Below are positions 9,479-17,141 of a DNA stretch of 64,000 nt, one piece after another (within the stretch, counting starts at the first letter, position 1; every line of letters begins with the position of its first letter). The notes below the pieces were generated by a model that saw nothing but the letters and a program-made list of their open reading frames with translations, had not been told where the DNA came from and did not search any database. Both the position numbers and the translations under genes were made by a program. Source of the DNA: Actinomyces sp. (GTDB lineage: Bacteria > Actinomycetota > Actinomycetes > Actinomycetales > Actinomycetaceae); contig NZ_JAUNHI010000010.1 in NCBI RefSeq assembly GCF_030524025.1, forward strand, positions 1 to 64,000, given 5' to 3'.

Positions 9479-10078
9479 ATGAGCAGCCCCTGGCTCGTCG
9501 TCGGGTTGGGCAACCCAGGGCCCCGGTACGCCCGTCACCGCCACAACGTCGGACGCATGGTCATCGACGTGCTGGCCGGGCGCGCCGGGGCCCGCCTGAC
9601 GAGGCACAAGGCCCGTGCCCAGGTGGCCGACCTCCGCCTCGGGGTCCTGCCCGGTGGGGCGCCGGGGCCGCGTGCGCTCCTGGCGGAGCCGGAGGTCCTC
9701 ATGAACCTGTCCGGCGGACCGGTGGCGGCCCTCGCCCAGTTCTACGGGGTCGACCCGCATGAGCGCCTGCTCGTCGTCCACGACGAGCTCGACCTGCCCG
9801 CGCACGAGCTGCGCCTCAAGCGGGGCGGCGGCGAGGGCGGCCACAACGGGCTGCGCTCGATCTCGGCGGCCCTGAGGACCAAGGGGTACGCGCGTCTGCG
9901 GGTGGGCGTGGGCAGGCCCCCGGGCCGCCAGGACCCCGCCGACTTCGTGCTCTCCGAGGTCCCGGCCCGTGAGCGCGAGGCGCTGGCGGTCACCGTCGAA
10001 CGCGCCGCCGACGTCGTCGAAGCAGTGGTCGCCCAGGGCTTCCAGCCGGCCCAGCAGCGCCTACACGCCCCGGCCTGA
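9479..10078 (+). CDS. pth: Peptidyl-tRNA hydrolase (bacterial type)
   Basis: The 199-residue enzyme frees tRNA from peptidyl-tRNA that drops off ribosomes. The family motifs are all present: VVGLGNPGPRYARHRHNVG with Asn12 and catalytic His22, LMNLSGGPV (about 75–83), VVHDELDLP (about 98–106) and GGHNGLRSI (about 120–128). Length matches the family. The ATG at 9479 follows a G-rich stretch that is a weak ribosome site. It is probably co-transcribed with rplY. A second, unrelated Pth2-type protein is encoded at 60313–61086, so this genome seems to carry both solutions. Confidence 0.96.
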   Translation: MSSPWLVVGLGNPGPRYARHRHNVGRMVIDVLAGRAGARLTRHKARAQVADLRLGVLPGGAPGPRALLAEPEVLMNLSGGPVAALAQFYGVDPHERLLVVHDELDLPAHELRLKRGGGEGGHNGLRSISAALRTKGYARLRVGVGRPPGRQDPADFVLSEVPAREREALAVTVERAADVVEAVVAQGFQPAQQRLHAPA

Positions 10079-10120
10079 CAGTCGGGGCAGGGCTCGGAGG
10101 GACTCACGCATTCCCGGCCG

Positions 10121-10166
10121 TGCCATATCTACCGATCTCGAGGTGTCATATGTCCCGATCTCGGGG
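10121..10166 (-). repeat. Two units of the 23-bp dispersed repeat
   Basis: Read on the minus strand this holds CGAGATCGGGACATATGACAC followed, exactly 23 bp on, by a diverged unit CTCGAGATCGGTAGATATGG. It fills the gap between the converging 3' ends of pth and the response-regulator gene. Other clusters are at 20181, 28238, 36716 and 54969. Confidence 0.85.
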
Positions 10167-10886
10167 TTAGGACATGAGGCCGGTCTCGTAGGCGACGACA
10201 ACGGCCTGGACGCGGTCGCGCACGTCGAGCTTGGCCAGGACGTTGCCCACATGGGTCTTGACGGTCGTGGCCGACACGACGAGGTGCGAGGCGATCTCGG
10301 AGTTGCTCAGGCCTTGGGCCATGAGCACGAGGATCTCGTGCTCGCGCGGGGTCAGTGCGGCGATCCTGGGGTCCTGGGCCACCTGGGACCCGCCGTCGTC
10401 GGGAAGGTGCGAGGCGAACATCTCAAGCATGCGACGCGTGATCCGGGGAGAGACGACGGCCTCGCCCTCGGCCACCGTCCGGATCGCCTCGGCCAGCTCG
10501 GCCGGCCGGGTGTCCTTGAGCAGGAAGCCGCTGGCCCCGGCGCGCAGCCCTGCGAAGGCGTACTCGTCGAGGTCGAAGGTGGTCAGGATGAGGATCTTCG
10601 TGCCCGGGCACTGGGAGGTGATGGCGGCTGTCGCGTCGATGCCGTTCATTCCCGGCATGCGCACGTCCATGAGGATGACGTCGGGGCGCAGGGCGCGCGC
10701 CTGGGCGAGGGCGGTGGCGCCGTCCGAGGCCTCTCCGATGACCTCGATGCCCGCCTCGGCGTCGAGCACCATGCGAAAGCCCATGCGCATGAGCGCCTGG
10801 TCGTCTGCCAGGACCACGGTGACCGGTCCTCGGTCCTCCGGCCCCGGGTCGTTGTCGCTCGGCTGCGTCACAGCGGCATCTGCCAC
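10167..10886 (-). CDS. Two-component response regulator, NarL/FixJ (LuxR) family
   Basis: The 239-residue regulator has an N-terminal receiver domain (VTVVLADDQALMR with the acidic pocket, phospho-acceptor Asp74 in ILMDVRMPG, and the conserved Lys in GFLLKDT) and a C-terminal LuxR helix-turn-helix (LTPREHEILVLMAQGLSN… TTVKTHVGNVLAKL). Phosphorylation by the adjacent kinase should drive DNA binding. I chose GTG 10886 because AAGGA lies 8 nt upstream; GTG 10871, which overlaps the kinase stop as GTGA, is the other option. The gene overlaps the kinase by 19 nt, so the pair is translationally coupled. The target genes are unknown; the ABC exporter upstream is the obvious candidate. Confidence 0.93.
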   Translation of the reverse strand: MADAAVTQPSDNDPGPEDRGPVTVVLADDQALMRMGFRMVLDAEAGIEVIGEASDGATALAQARALRPDVILMDVRMPGMNGIDATAAITSQCPGTKILILTTFDLDEYAFAGLRAGASGFLLKDTRPAELAEAIRTVAEGEAVVSPRITRRMLEMFASHLPDDGGSQVAQDPRIAALTPREHEILVLMAQGLSNSEIASHLVVSATTVKTHVGNVLAKLDVRDRVQAVVVAYETGLMS

Positions 10887-12391
10887 GGCGATGTTCCTTC
10901 CTCGTCCTCGTCCCAGTGCAGCACCGCGCGGACACGCCAACCGGTCGTCGTCGGACCGGCCTGCACAGAACCACCATAGACGGCGGCGCGCTCCCGCATG
11001 CCGACAAGCCCCTTGCCGGACCCGTGCATCGGTGTCGACCCGGGCGCGGCGTCATTGTCGACGGTGAGCACAGCGGTGCCCCGGTGCCGGTCGAGGTCCA
11101 CCGAGACCGCCCGCGTCGTCGGCGCGTAGCGCAAGACATTGGTCAGCGCCTCCTGGGCGATGCGGAACACCGTCAGCTGGAGGGCCTTGTCATCAGGCAG
11201 GGGGGCTCCCCGCCGCTGGTAGGACACCGGGACACCGGCGGTCTGGAAGCGCTCCACGAGCACCTCGAGCTCGGCCTGCTCGGGGGTCGGCGCCAGGGGG
11301 AGGTCCCCCGTGCTCGTGTCGGCCCGCGCGTCAGTGGCCTGGCGTCGCAGATCGGCGATCTCCACACTGGGCTGGCGGGGGGCGACCGTTCCCGGCGGGG
11401 CGAACTCGGGCACCGGCAGATCACGGACCACCGGCTGGGGCCCCCTTCCGGGTGCCGACGGCGGTGCTGCTGTCCGCGCTGCCGCCGGGGACGCCTCTGA
11501 GCCCGCTGGTCCCACCGGTTGCCCCGGGGCCGAGGTGGCCGCCGGGTCGTCGCGCAGGACCCCGACGAGCCGACGGGTGTCGGCCAGCGCCGAGCGCCCC
11601 GACTCGGCCAGGGTCGCCAGGGCCTCCTTGGCCATCTCCGGGTTGCGGTCGATGGTGGCGGCGGCGCCCTCGGCCATCGTGATCATGACGGCCAGGGAGT
11701 GCGCGACGACGTCATGCATCTCCCGGGCGATCCGGCTGCGCTCGTTGGCGGCGGCCAGAAGAGTCGCCTGCTCGCGTGCCAGCGCGAGGCGCTCGGAGCG
11801 GGTCTCGAACTCGGCGAGCTGCTCGGACTGGACACGGATCATGAGGCCGACCAGGACGCCAAGGACGTAGACGAGCGCGTACAGCGACACGCCGAGGGCC
11901 AGCTCGTCGAGGTCCATGCCGCCCTCGGTGTGCAGGATGTCCTGGAAGATGGCCAGCACGATGGAGGCCAGGTAGAAGGCCATGGTCGCGCCCATCCGCA
12001 TCCTGCCCGCGATGGCCGCCAGACACAGCGGGACGCCGGCGACGAGGAACAGGTGGGGCATGGTGAGCACGACCCGGTCGACCGGGCTCATGTACGCATG
12101 GACGCCGAAGGTCCACACCGTTGTCAGGACGCTGGAGCCCGCCCAGGCCACCACCGGCCAGCGCCGCCGCAGCGCCAGGGTGACAGCGCACAGGCCGGTG
12201 ACCGCCCATCCGGCAGCAGTCCAGGGGCCGGTGCCGGGCCCGGTCTCGAGCCGGGAGTGTCCCAGCACGGTGAGCGCCAGGAGGACCGCGGCGACCAGGA
12301 CGTCGACGAGCAGCTGGTGGCGCCGCTGCCACATGACGATGCGCATGGCGGGCGCGGGCATGTTCAAGGCCAGTGGCACGTGCTGCTCCAT
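10868..12391 (-). CDS. Sensor histidine kinase, HisKA_3 (DesK/NarX-like) family
   Basis: The 507-residue kinase has five or six membrane helices within residues 25–185 and almost no extracytoplasmic loop, so it probably senses the membrane itself or a membrane-borne signal. A coiled-coil linker follows (about 186–220). The dimerisation domain has phospho-acceptor His226 in REMHDVVAHSLAVM, and the C-terminal HATPase domain has the N box QEALTNVLRYAP and G box GSGKGLVGMRERA. Between them is an unusually long Pro/Ala-rich insert (about 275–370), probably flexible. The ATG has a GACAAT hexamer 6 nt upstream instead of a ribosome site, suggesting a leaderless transcript that starts after the hairpin at 12466. 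Confidence 0.93.
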   Translation of the reverse strand: MEQHVPLALNMPAPAMRIVMWQRRHQLLVDVLVAAVLLALTVLGHSRLETGPGTGPWTAAGWAVTGLCAVTLALRRRWPVVAWAGSSVLTTVWTFGVHAYMSPVDRVVLTMPHLFLVAGVPLCLAAIAGRMRMGATMAFYLASIVLAIFQDILHTEGGMDLDELALGVSLYALVYVLGVLVGLMIRVQSEQLAEFETRSERLALAREQATLLAAANERSRIAREMHDVVAHSLAVMITMAEGAAATIDRNPEMAKEALATLAESGRSALADTRRLVGVLRDDPAATSAPGQPVGPAGSEASPAAARTAAPPSAPGRGPQPVVRDLPVPEFAPPGTVAPRQPSVEIADLRRQATDARADTSTGDLPLAPTPEQAELEVLVERFQTAGVPVSYQRRGAPLPDDKALQLTVFRIAQEALTNVLRYAPTTRAVSVDLDRHRGTAVLTVDNDAAPGSTPMHGSGKGLVGMRERAAVYGGSVQAGPTTTGWRVRAVLHWDEDEEGTSPWQMPL

Positions 12392-12397
12392 GGGGTC

Positions 12398-12403
12398 ATT
12401 GTC
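12398..12403 (-). promoter_or_regulatory. Leaderless -10 element of the kinase gene
   Basis: GACAAT on the minus strand ends 6 nt before ATG 12391, so transcription would begin at or next to the start codon. Confidence 0.4.
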
Positions 12404-12465
12404 GTCGGTCTGGCGGGGTCCGCGCTGCGCGCGAGAGCCGTCGGCGCGTCCGGGTTCCCCCGCGC

Positions 12466-12522
12466 ACCGAACCGGCCCGTCGGGGACGCTCGCCAGAAGG
12501 CGCCCCGACGGGCCGGTTCGGT
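12466..12522 (-). terminator. Strong hairpin between permease and kinase genes
   Basis: ACCGAACCGGCCCGTCGGGG pairs with CCCCGACGGGCCGGTTCGGT over 20 perfect base pairs, with a short inner stem. It begins 5 nt beyond the permease stop and should end the exporter transcript, leaving the two-component genes to their own promoter. Confidence 0.85.
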
Positions 12523-12526
12523 GGTC

Positions 12527-13441
12527 TCAGGCGTCGCGCCGGGAGAAGACGATCCACCCCAGGATGAGCGGGACGATCGCCCAGGCGCTGAAGACCGCGA
12601 TGGCCTGCCAGTGCTCCAGGAAGTACATGCTGCCCTCCTGGGACCACTCGTAGTAGAGCGCGAAGGGGTCGGTCACCGCCGCCGAGGCCACCTGCGGAAG
12701 CAGGCCCTGGACGTTGTTGGCCCAGTCCCACTTCATGGCGATGAGTGACAGGGGGATGTTGATGACGAACAGCAGGACGACGGTGAGAGTGATGACGCCG
12801 GCGGTTGAACGCATGATGTAGCCCAGCCCCATGGCCATCAGCGCGATGCCCGCGTAGCACAGACCGGTGCCCCAGATGTAGCCGGCATACTCCGGGTCCG
12901 CCAGGGAGCCGGCGTTCCCGTTCATGAAGGGCAGGGACAGGGCCCAGGCGGCCAGGACGGAGCCGGCACCCAGGACGAAGGCCAGTACGGCACCGACGAT
13001 CGCCTTGGCCAGCAGGAGGCGTCCGCGCTGCGGGACGGCCGCCAGGGAGGAGCGAATCTGCCCGGAGCTGTACTCGCCGGTGACGATCAGGGCGCCGAGA
13101 ACGGCGACGACGATCATGCCGATGGCCGTGCCTGAGGTGATCGCGTGCTTGGCCTCCGCCTCCCACCCCGTGGTCTGGGCGCTTGCTGCGGCCACACCTG
13201 CACCGAAGAGCACCGTGATGGCCACGGCGATGCTCGAGGTGATCCAGGTCGAGCGCAGGCTGCGGACCTTGATCCACTCGGCGCGGATCGCCCGGATGAA
13301 GGTCTGCTTGCCCTCGATGCGGGACCCGGTTGTGCGACTGCGGGTGGGGTGTGAGGCGGTGGTGTCCTTGGCCGCTCCCTTGGCGGGTGCGGCGGATGCG
13401 AGGTCGGACGGGGTGCGGGAGGTCATGGCGAGAGTGCTCAT
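12527..13441 (-). CDS. ABC-2 type exporter permease
   Basis: The 304-residue protein starts at ATG 13441, preceded by AGAGAAGAAG. After a Ser/Thr/Ala-rich cytoplasmic N-terminus (1–45) come six hydrophobic segments, the first near ITSSIAVAITVLFGAG (about 68–84) and the last near AIAVFSAWAIVPLILGWIVF (about 280–299). The TGEYSSGQIRSSLAAVPQRGRLLLAK stretch after the second helix (residues in two blocks, TGEYSSGQIR and VPQRGRLLLAK) is typical of ABC-2 permeases for antibiotics or lipids. It is 47 bp downstream of its ATPase gene. The pair should export a hydrophobic compound or act in antibiotic resistance; the substrate cannot be told from sequence. Confidence 0.9.
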   Translation of the reverse strand: MSTLAMTSRTPSDLASAAPAKGAAKDTTASHPTRSRTTGSRIEGKQTFIRAIRAEWIKVRSLRSTWITSSIAVAITVLFGAGVAAASAQTTGWEAEAKHAITSGTAIGMIVVAVLGALIVTGEYSSGQIRSSLAAVPQRGRLLLAKAIVGAVLAFVLGAGSVLAAWALSLPFMNGNAGSLADPEYAGYIWGTGLCYAGIALMAMGLGYIMRSTAGVITLTVVLLFVINIPLSLIAMKWDWANNVQGLLPQVASAAVTDPFALYYEWSQEGSMYFLEHWQAIAVFSAWAIVPLILGWIVFSRRDA

Positions 13442-13488
13442 GGCTGCTTCTTCTCTCTGTGAGTCTGGGGCGGTCGGGCCGTGCGGGG

Positions 13489-14418
13489 TCAGGCGGCGCG
13501 GTGGCTGGTGGCCGGGGCGCCGGTGGAGTACTCGACCTCCCCGCCGGTCAGCTCGAGGTAGGCGTCTTCGAGGGAGGCGCGCTGGGTGGTCAGCTCGTGC
13601 AGGACGATCCCGCCCTGCGCGGCGAGCTCCCCGATGCTGGCGGCGGTGGTCGCCGTCGTGGTGAGGACCCCGTTCTCGGGGGAGTCGATCTCGATCCCCT
13701 GGGCGGCCAGCAGCGCGGCGAGCTCTCCGGCCTGTGGGGAAGCGACCCGCACGACGTCGGTGGTCGCCGAGGCGATGACCTCCTGGACGGGGCCGGAGGT
13801 CAGGATGCGACCGCGGCCGATGACGAGGAGATGGTCGGCGGTCTGGGCCATCTCGCTCATGAGGTGGGAGGAGATGAAGACGGTGCGCCCCTCGTCGGCC
13901 AGGCTGCGGCAGGTCTCGCGCACCCACTTGACGCCCTCGGGGTCCAGCCCGTTGACCGGCTCGTCGAAAATGAGGACGCCGGGGTCTCCCAGCATGGCGG
14001 CCGCCATACCCAGGCGCTGGCCCATCCCCAGGGAGAAGCCCTTGACGCGCTTCTTGGCCACGCTGGTCAGACCGGTCAGCTCGAGAACCTCGTCAACGCG
14101 ACGGGTCGGGATGCCGTTGGAGACGGCCAGCTGGGTCAGGTGCGCCCGGGCCGAGCGCGAGCCGTGGAGGCCCTTGGCGTCCAGGAGGGCTCCGACCTCG
14201 CACAGGGGGGCCGCCAGGTCCTTGTAGCGGCGGCCGTTGACCGTCACCTTGCCCGAGGTCGGCTTGTCCAGCCCCATGATGAGTCGCATGGTCGTGGACT
14301 TGCCGGCGCCGTTGGGTCCGAGGAAGCCCGTGACGGTGCCGGGTTCGATCGTGAAGGAGATGTGGTCGACGGCGGTCTTGGACCCGTAGCGCTTGGTCAG
14401 GTCAGTGGCTTCAATCAT
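13489..14418 (-). CDS. ABC exporter ATP-binding protein (DrrA-like)
   Basis: The 309-residue ATPase has Walker A GPNGAGKST (about 34–42), the Q-loop region near VGALLDAKGLHG, signature FSLGMGQRLGMA (about 133–144), Walker B VLIFDEP (about 153–159) and the H-loop ISSHLMSE. The C-terminal ~90 residues after the nucleotide-binding domain (TTDVVRVASPQAGELAALL, LEDAYLELTGGEVEYSTG) match the regulatory tail of multidrug/antibiotic exporter ATPases. GGAAGGG lies upstream of ATG 14418. The gene is first in a two-gene minus-strand operon with the ABC-2 permease, and stands upstream of the two-component pair that may control it. Confidence 0.94.
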   Translation of the reverse strand: MIEATDLTKRYGSKTAVDHISFTIEPGTVTGFLGPNGAGKSTTMRLIMGLDKPTSGKVTVNGRRYKDLAAPLCEVGALLDAKGLHGSRSARAHLTQLAVSNGIPTRRVDEVLELTGLTSVAKKRVKGFSLGMGQRLGMAAAMLGDPGVLIFDEPVNGLDPEGVKWVRETCRSLADEGRTVFISSHLMSEMAQTADHLLVIGRGRILTSGPVQEVIASATTDVVRVASPQAGELAALLAAQGIEIDSPENGVLTTTATTAASIGELAAQGGIVLHELTTQRASLEDAYLELTGGEVEYSTGAPATSHRAA

Positions 14419-14795
14419 GCGGATCTGCCCTTCCGGGAGTGGTCCTCGGGCTGCTTCGGCTGGAGGGATACCAGCGCCCTTGGCGTCGGAACCAGGCTAG
14501 GAGCGCCCCCCTGACCGGAGAATCGCCCCCCGCGACGAAAACCTCGACCACCTGCCTGGGTTCTCAGGGGGAGGCCTCTCCTCCCCGGGGAGGAGAGGCC
14601 CAGTGCGGTCCCCGGGACGGCGGGAGCGGCCATGGAAAGACCTGCCCGTCGCGGGTCGACGGGCAGGCGTGCATGGCTGTGGGAATCTGGTGCAGGATGG
14701 GGGTGTTATCACCAACGGCGCCCGTCGGTGCCCCCAGTCGGTGCCCCAGTCGGTGTCACTGTGCACGCCCTCCCCATCGAGAGGACAACCTACTG
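14419..14795. other. Divergent intergenic region with two strong hairpins
   Basis: This 377-bp gap separates the minus-strand exporter operon from the plus-strand Bax inhibitor gene. It holds a perfect 28-bp palindrome at 14573–14600 (GGCCTCTCCTCCCC and its complement) and an 11-bp hairpin with a 5-nt loop at 14641–14667 (CCTGCCCGTCG / CGACGGGCAGG). At 14725–14757 the phrase CGGTGCCCCAGT is repeated about two and a half times. No gene is apparent in it. Confidence 0.6.
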
Positions 14796-15821
14796 ATGAG
14801 CAACCCCTTCTTCTCGCGCTCCGCCGCGTTCAACGGCCGCGGGCCCGCGGCCGAGCAGACCACGCCCGCGGGCTACCCGGCCATGCCCGGCTACCAGCCC
14901 GGCCAGTACGGCCGGCCGGGCCAGACGGGCGGTCCGGTGGCGCCGGCCACCGCGCAGGCCGGCTACGGCAGGACCGCGGTCAATGAGTACGGCCAGCCCA
15001 TCCCCACCCCCGCCGACGCGCAGGCGGCGATGAACCAGTACGCCCAGACCGGCTACGGCACTGTCAGCCCCCAGCAGCTGGCGGGGCTGGAGAGCCAGTA
15101 CGCGGCGCCGGCCGCCACCAACGTCGACCGCGGCCGCATGACCTACGACGACGTCATCGTGCGGACCGCCATGATGTTCGCCGTCATCGTCGGTGTGGGC
15201 GCGGTGTCCTGGATCCTGGCCACCACCCCGGCGACGGCGGGCCTGGGCTACCTGCTCATGTTCGTCGGTGCCCTCGGTGCGCTCGGCCTGGGCCTGGTCA
15301 ACTCCTTCAAGCGCGAGCCCTCCCCGGCCCTCATCGTGCTCTACTCGGTCTTCGAGGGCGCGATGCTCGGCGCCTTCTCCGGGGTCATGAACGCCTGGTA
15401 CCCCGGCATCGTCGTCCAGGCGGTGACGGGCACCCTCGCGGTCTTCCTCTTCATGCTCGTGGCCTACCGGGTCGGCTTCCGCCTGAGTGGCCGGGCCAAG
15501 CGGATCCTCCTGTTCGCCATTGGCGGCTACGCCCTGTTCAGCCTCGTCAACTTCGGGCTCATGGCGCTCGACATCAACAACAGCCCGTGGGGCATGCGCA
15601 CCTCGGTGGAGATCATGGGCATTCCGCTGGGCCTCATCCTCGGCCCCCTCGCCATCTTCATGGCGGCCCTGTGCCTGGCCATGGACTTCGAGTCCATCGA
15701 GAACGGCGTGCGCCACGGCCTGCCCAAGAAGTACGCGTGGGCCGGCGCCTTCGGCCTGGTCGTCACCCTCGTGTGGCTCTACCTGGAGATCCTCCGGCTC
15801 CTGGCGATCTTCAGGGAGTGA
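14796..15821 (+). CDS. Bax inhibitor-1 / YccA family membrane protein
   Basis: The 341-residue protein starts at ATG 14796, 9 nt after GAGAGGA. The first ~110 residues are a Gly/Pro/Tyr/Gln-rich cytoplasmic region with near-repeats (GYPAMPGYQPGQYG, NEYGQPIPTP, NQYAQTGYGT). Seven hydrophobic segments follow, beginning at MMFAVIVGVGAVSWILA (about 127–143), with the family features PSPALIVLYSVFEGAMLGAFSG and the C-terminal helix VTLVWLYLEILRLLAIF. In bacteria the family comprises pH-sensitive calcium-leak channels (YetJ); its cell role here is not known. It stands alone between two hairpin terminators. Confidence 0.9.
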   Translation: MSNPFFSRSAAFNGRGPAAEQTTPAGYPAMPGYQPGQYGRPGQTGGPVAPATAQAGYGRTAVNEYGQPIPTPADAQAAMNQYAQTGYGTVSPQQLAGLESQYAAPAATNVDRGRMTYDDVIVRTAMMFAVIVGVGAVSWILATTPATAGLGYLLMFVGALGALGLGLVNSFKREPSPALIVLYSVFEGAMLGAFSGVMNAWYPGIVVQAVTGTLAVFLFMLVAYRVGFRLSGRAKRILLFAIGGYALFSLVNFGLMALDINNSPWGMRTSVEIMGIPLGLILGPLAIFMAALCLAMDFESIENGVRHGLPKKYAWAGAFGLVVTLVWLYLEILRLLAIFRE

Positions 15822-15837
15822 GTGCTCCCTCACCGCT

Positions 15838-15879
15838 GACGGGGATGGCTCTGCGCCGAGGCGTAGGGCCATCCCCGTC
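15838..15879 (+). terminator. Hairpin terminator after the Bax inhibitor gene
   Basis: GACGGGGATGGC and GCCATCCCCGTC form a perfect 12-bp stem 16 nt past the stop. Confidence 0.8.
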
Positions 15880-16038
15880 CGTGTGGCCAGAGGCGGCGAG
15901 CACGGGTGGCAGGCACGGGCGGCAGTGCAGGTGGCGGCCGGAAGGGGGCCGCCGGCGCCGGGGCGAGGGTGCCGACGCTCACTATGACGCCCCTGGGCCG
16001 GGGCGCGCAGGGTGTCCCGCGGTCGCCGCGGCGTCCCG

Positions 16039-16044
16039 TAACCT
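16039..16044 (+). promoter_or_regulatory. Leaderless -10 element of the FKBP gene
   Basis: TAACCT ends 6 nt before ATG 16051, and there is no ribosome binding site. Confidence 0.6.
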
Positions 16045-16050
16045 GGCGGC

Positions 16051-16458
16051 ATGATCAACACGAACATGCCAGAGGTCTCGGGCGCCAAGGGCGCCAAGCC
16101 GGTTCTGACCTTCCCCGGTCCGCAGGCCCCCGAAGGGCTGCAGGTCCAGGTCCTCGACCAGGGCGCCGGTCAGGTCGTGGAGGCCGGCGACCACATCGTC
16201 TGCCACTACCTCGGACAGACCTGGGGAGGCGAGGTCTTCGACAACTCCTACGACCGCGGCCAGCCGCTGGACTTCCAGGTCGGTACCGGCATGGTCATCC
16301 GCGGCTGGGACGACGGACTCGTCGGCCAGCGCGTGGGCTCCCGCGTCCTGCTGTCGATCCCCGCCGAGCTCGGCTATGGCGACCGCGGCGTGCCGCAGGC
16401 GGGCATCAGGGGAGGGGACACCCTCGTCTTCGTCACCGAGGTCCTCGGCGTCATCTGA
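16051..16458 (+). CDS. FKBP-type peptidyl-prolyl cis-trans isomerase
   Basis: This 135-residue, single-domain FKBP has no signal peptide and so should act in the cytoplasm. It shows the family core VEAGDHIVCHYLGQTWGGEVFDNSY (in two parts, VEAGDHIVCHYLG and GGEVFDNSY), the VIRGWDDGLVGQRVGSRVLLSIP region with the active-site Trp, and the C-terminal GDTLVFVTEVLGV. The enzyme speeds isomerisation of prolyl bonds during folding. Its length equals that of typical actinobacterial FkpA-like proteins. Translation probably starts at the 5' end of the mRNA, since a -10 hexamer ends 6 nt before the ATG. Confidence 0.95.
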   Translation: MINTNMPEVSGAKGAKPVLTFPGPQAPEGLQVQVLDQGAGQVVEAGDHIVCHYLGQTWGGEVFDNSYDRGQPLDFQVGTGMVIRGWDDGLVGQRVGSRVLLSIPAELGYGDRGVPQAGIRGGDTLVFVTEVLGVI

Positions 16459-16491
16459 CCCGCCTTGACCTGAGCCGTCCTGACCCGCCCT

Positions 16492-16562
16492 GCGCGTTCG
16501 TACGGCCGGTGCCCGGCGCGCACCGTGAGGGTGCGTCCTGGCGACCGAGCGTACGAACGCGC
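16492..16562. repeat. Inverted repeat with GCGCGTTCGTACG arms
   Basis: GCGCGTTCGTACG at 16492–16504 is matched by CGTACGAACGCGC at 16550–16562, with smaller GCGCACC/GGTGCG pairings inside. This 71-bp structure follows the FKBP gene and may serve as its terminator or be a small dispersed palindromic element. Confidence 0.6.
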
Positions 16563-16674
16563 GCTTGCCTCAGCGCAGTGGGGCTGCGACAGCTGCGACG
16601 ACTGGGATACTCTGGGCGCGGCGCGCTCGCGCCACACCCGGTAGCACGAACTGCACGGTCCGGAGGAAGTCCGG

Positions 16675-16950
16675 ATGACGCCGTCGGGGCCAGACGCCCC
16701 GGACCGGCCCCGACCTCGTCGTGGGCAGGCGACAACCAGGCGTTCGTCACCGCGGGGCTGCCGCCCGTCGGCCGCCAAGGAGGCTGCTCGAGCGTGCCCG
16801 TCCACGGCCGCGCAGGCCGCCCTGGCCGCCGCCCGCGAGGAGTCCGCCTCCCGTGCGGCTGACAACCGGAGTCGGCGCCGCCGTCAGGAGGCGGACGAGG
16901 CCTGGGCTCGCCGCCGGGAGCGGTCCAGGCGCCGTCACCGCGGCCGATAG
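16675..16950 (+). CDS. Possible small basic protein (uncertain)
   Basis: A 91-codon frame opens at ATG 16675, 7 nt after a good GGAGGAA site. The product is unlike any family I know. Its first half is Pro/Arg-rich and its second half a charged, helix-forming stretch (AAQAALAAAREESASRAADN, then RRRRQEADEAWARRRERSRRR), which could bind nucleic acid. TACTCT at about 16608 might be a -10. Two other frames are also open across this very GC-rich stretch and the stop abuts the GTCGCCAC repeat, so it may not be a real gene. Confidence 0.3.
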   Translation: MTPSGPDAPDRPRPRRGQATTRRSSPRGCRPSAAKEAARACPSTAAQAALAAAREESASRAADNRSRRRRQEADEAWARRRERSRRRHRGR

Positions 16951-17048
16951 TCGCCACTTGGCAGGTGAGGTCGCATGTCCGGCATACGACCTCGCTGGCC
17001 AAGTGGCGACCCGACGAGCTACCTGAGGTGGCCCGGGCCGTGTCACTG
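16950..17048 (+). repeat. GTCGCCAC palindromic repeat, copy 1
   Basis: GTCGCCACTTGGCAGGTGAG (16950 on) pairs imperfectly with CTCGCTGGCCAAGTGGCGAC (ending 17010) to make a cruciform of about 60 bp. A further 38 bp (ACGAGC…GGCCCGGGCCGTGTC) are shared with copy 2 at 30919–31013, which lies in the opposite orientation. Confidence 0.8.
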
Positions 17049-17141
17049 CGGGTTGCTGCGGCGGCGGTCGCGGTGAGACGGCGAGGAGCCCGGGCGGCGT
17101 GTGGTTTGCCGCACCGACCCCCCGACTGCTCTCATAAGGCC

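Noticed and set aside
16655-16680. GGAGGAAGTCCGG as part of an RNase P RNA gene
   Set aside because: It recalls the conserved GAGGAAAGTCCGGGC of rnpB, but the rest of the conserved core (for example the ACAGAAA part) is absent; it serves better as a ribosome site.
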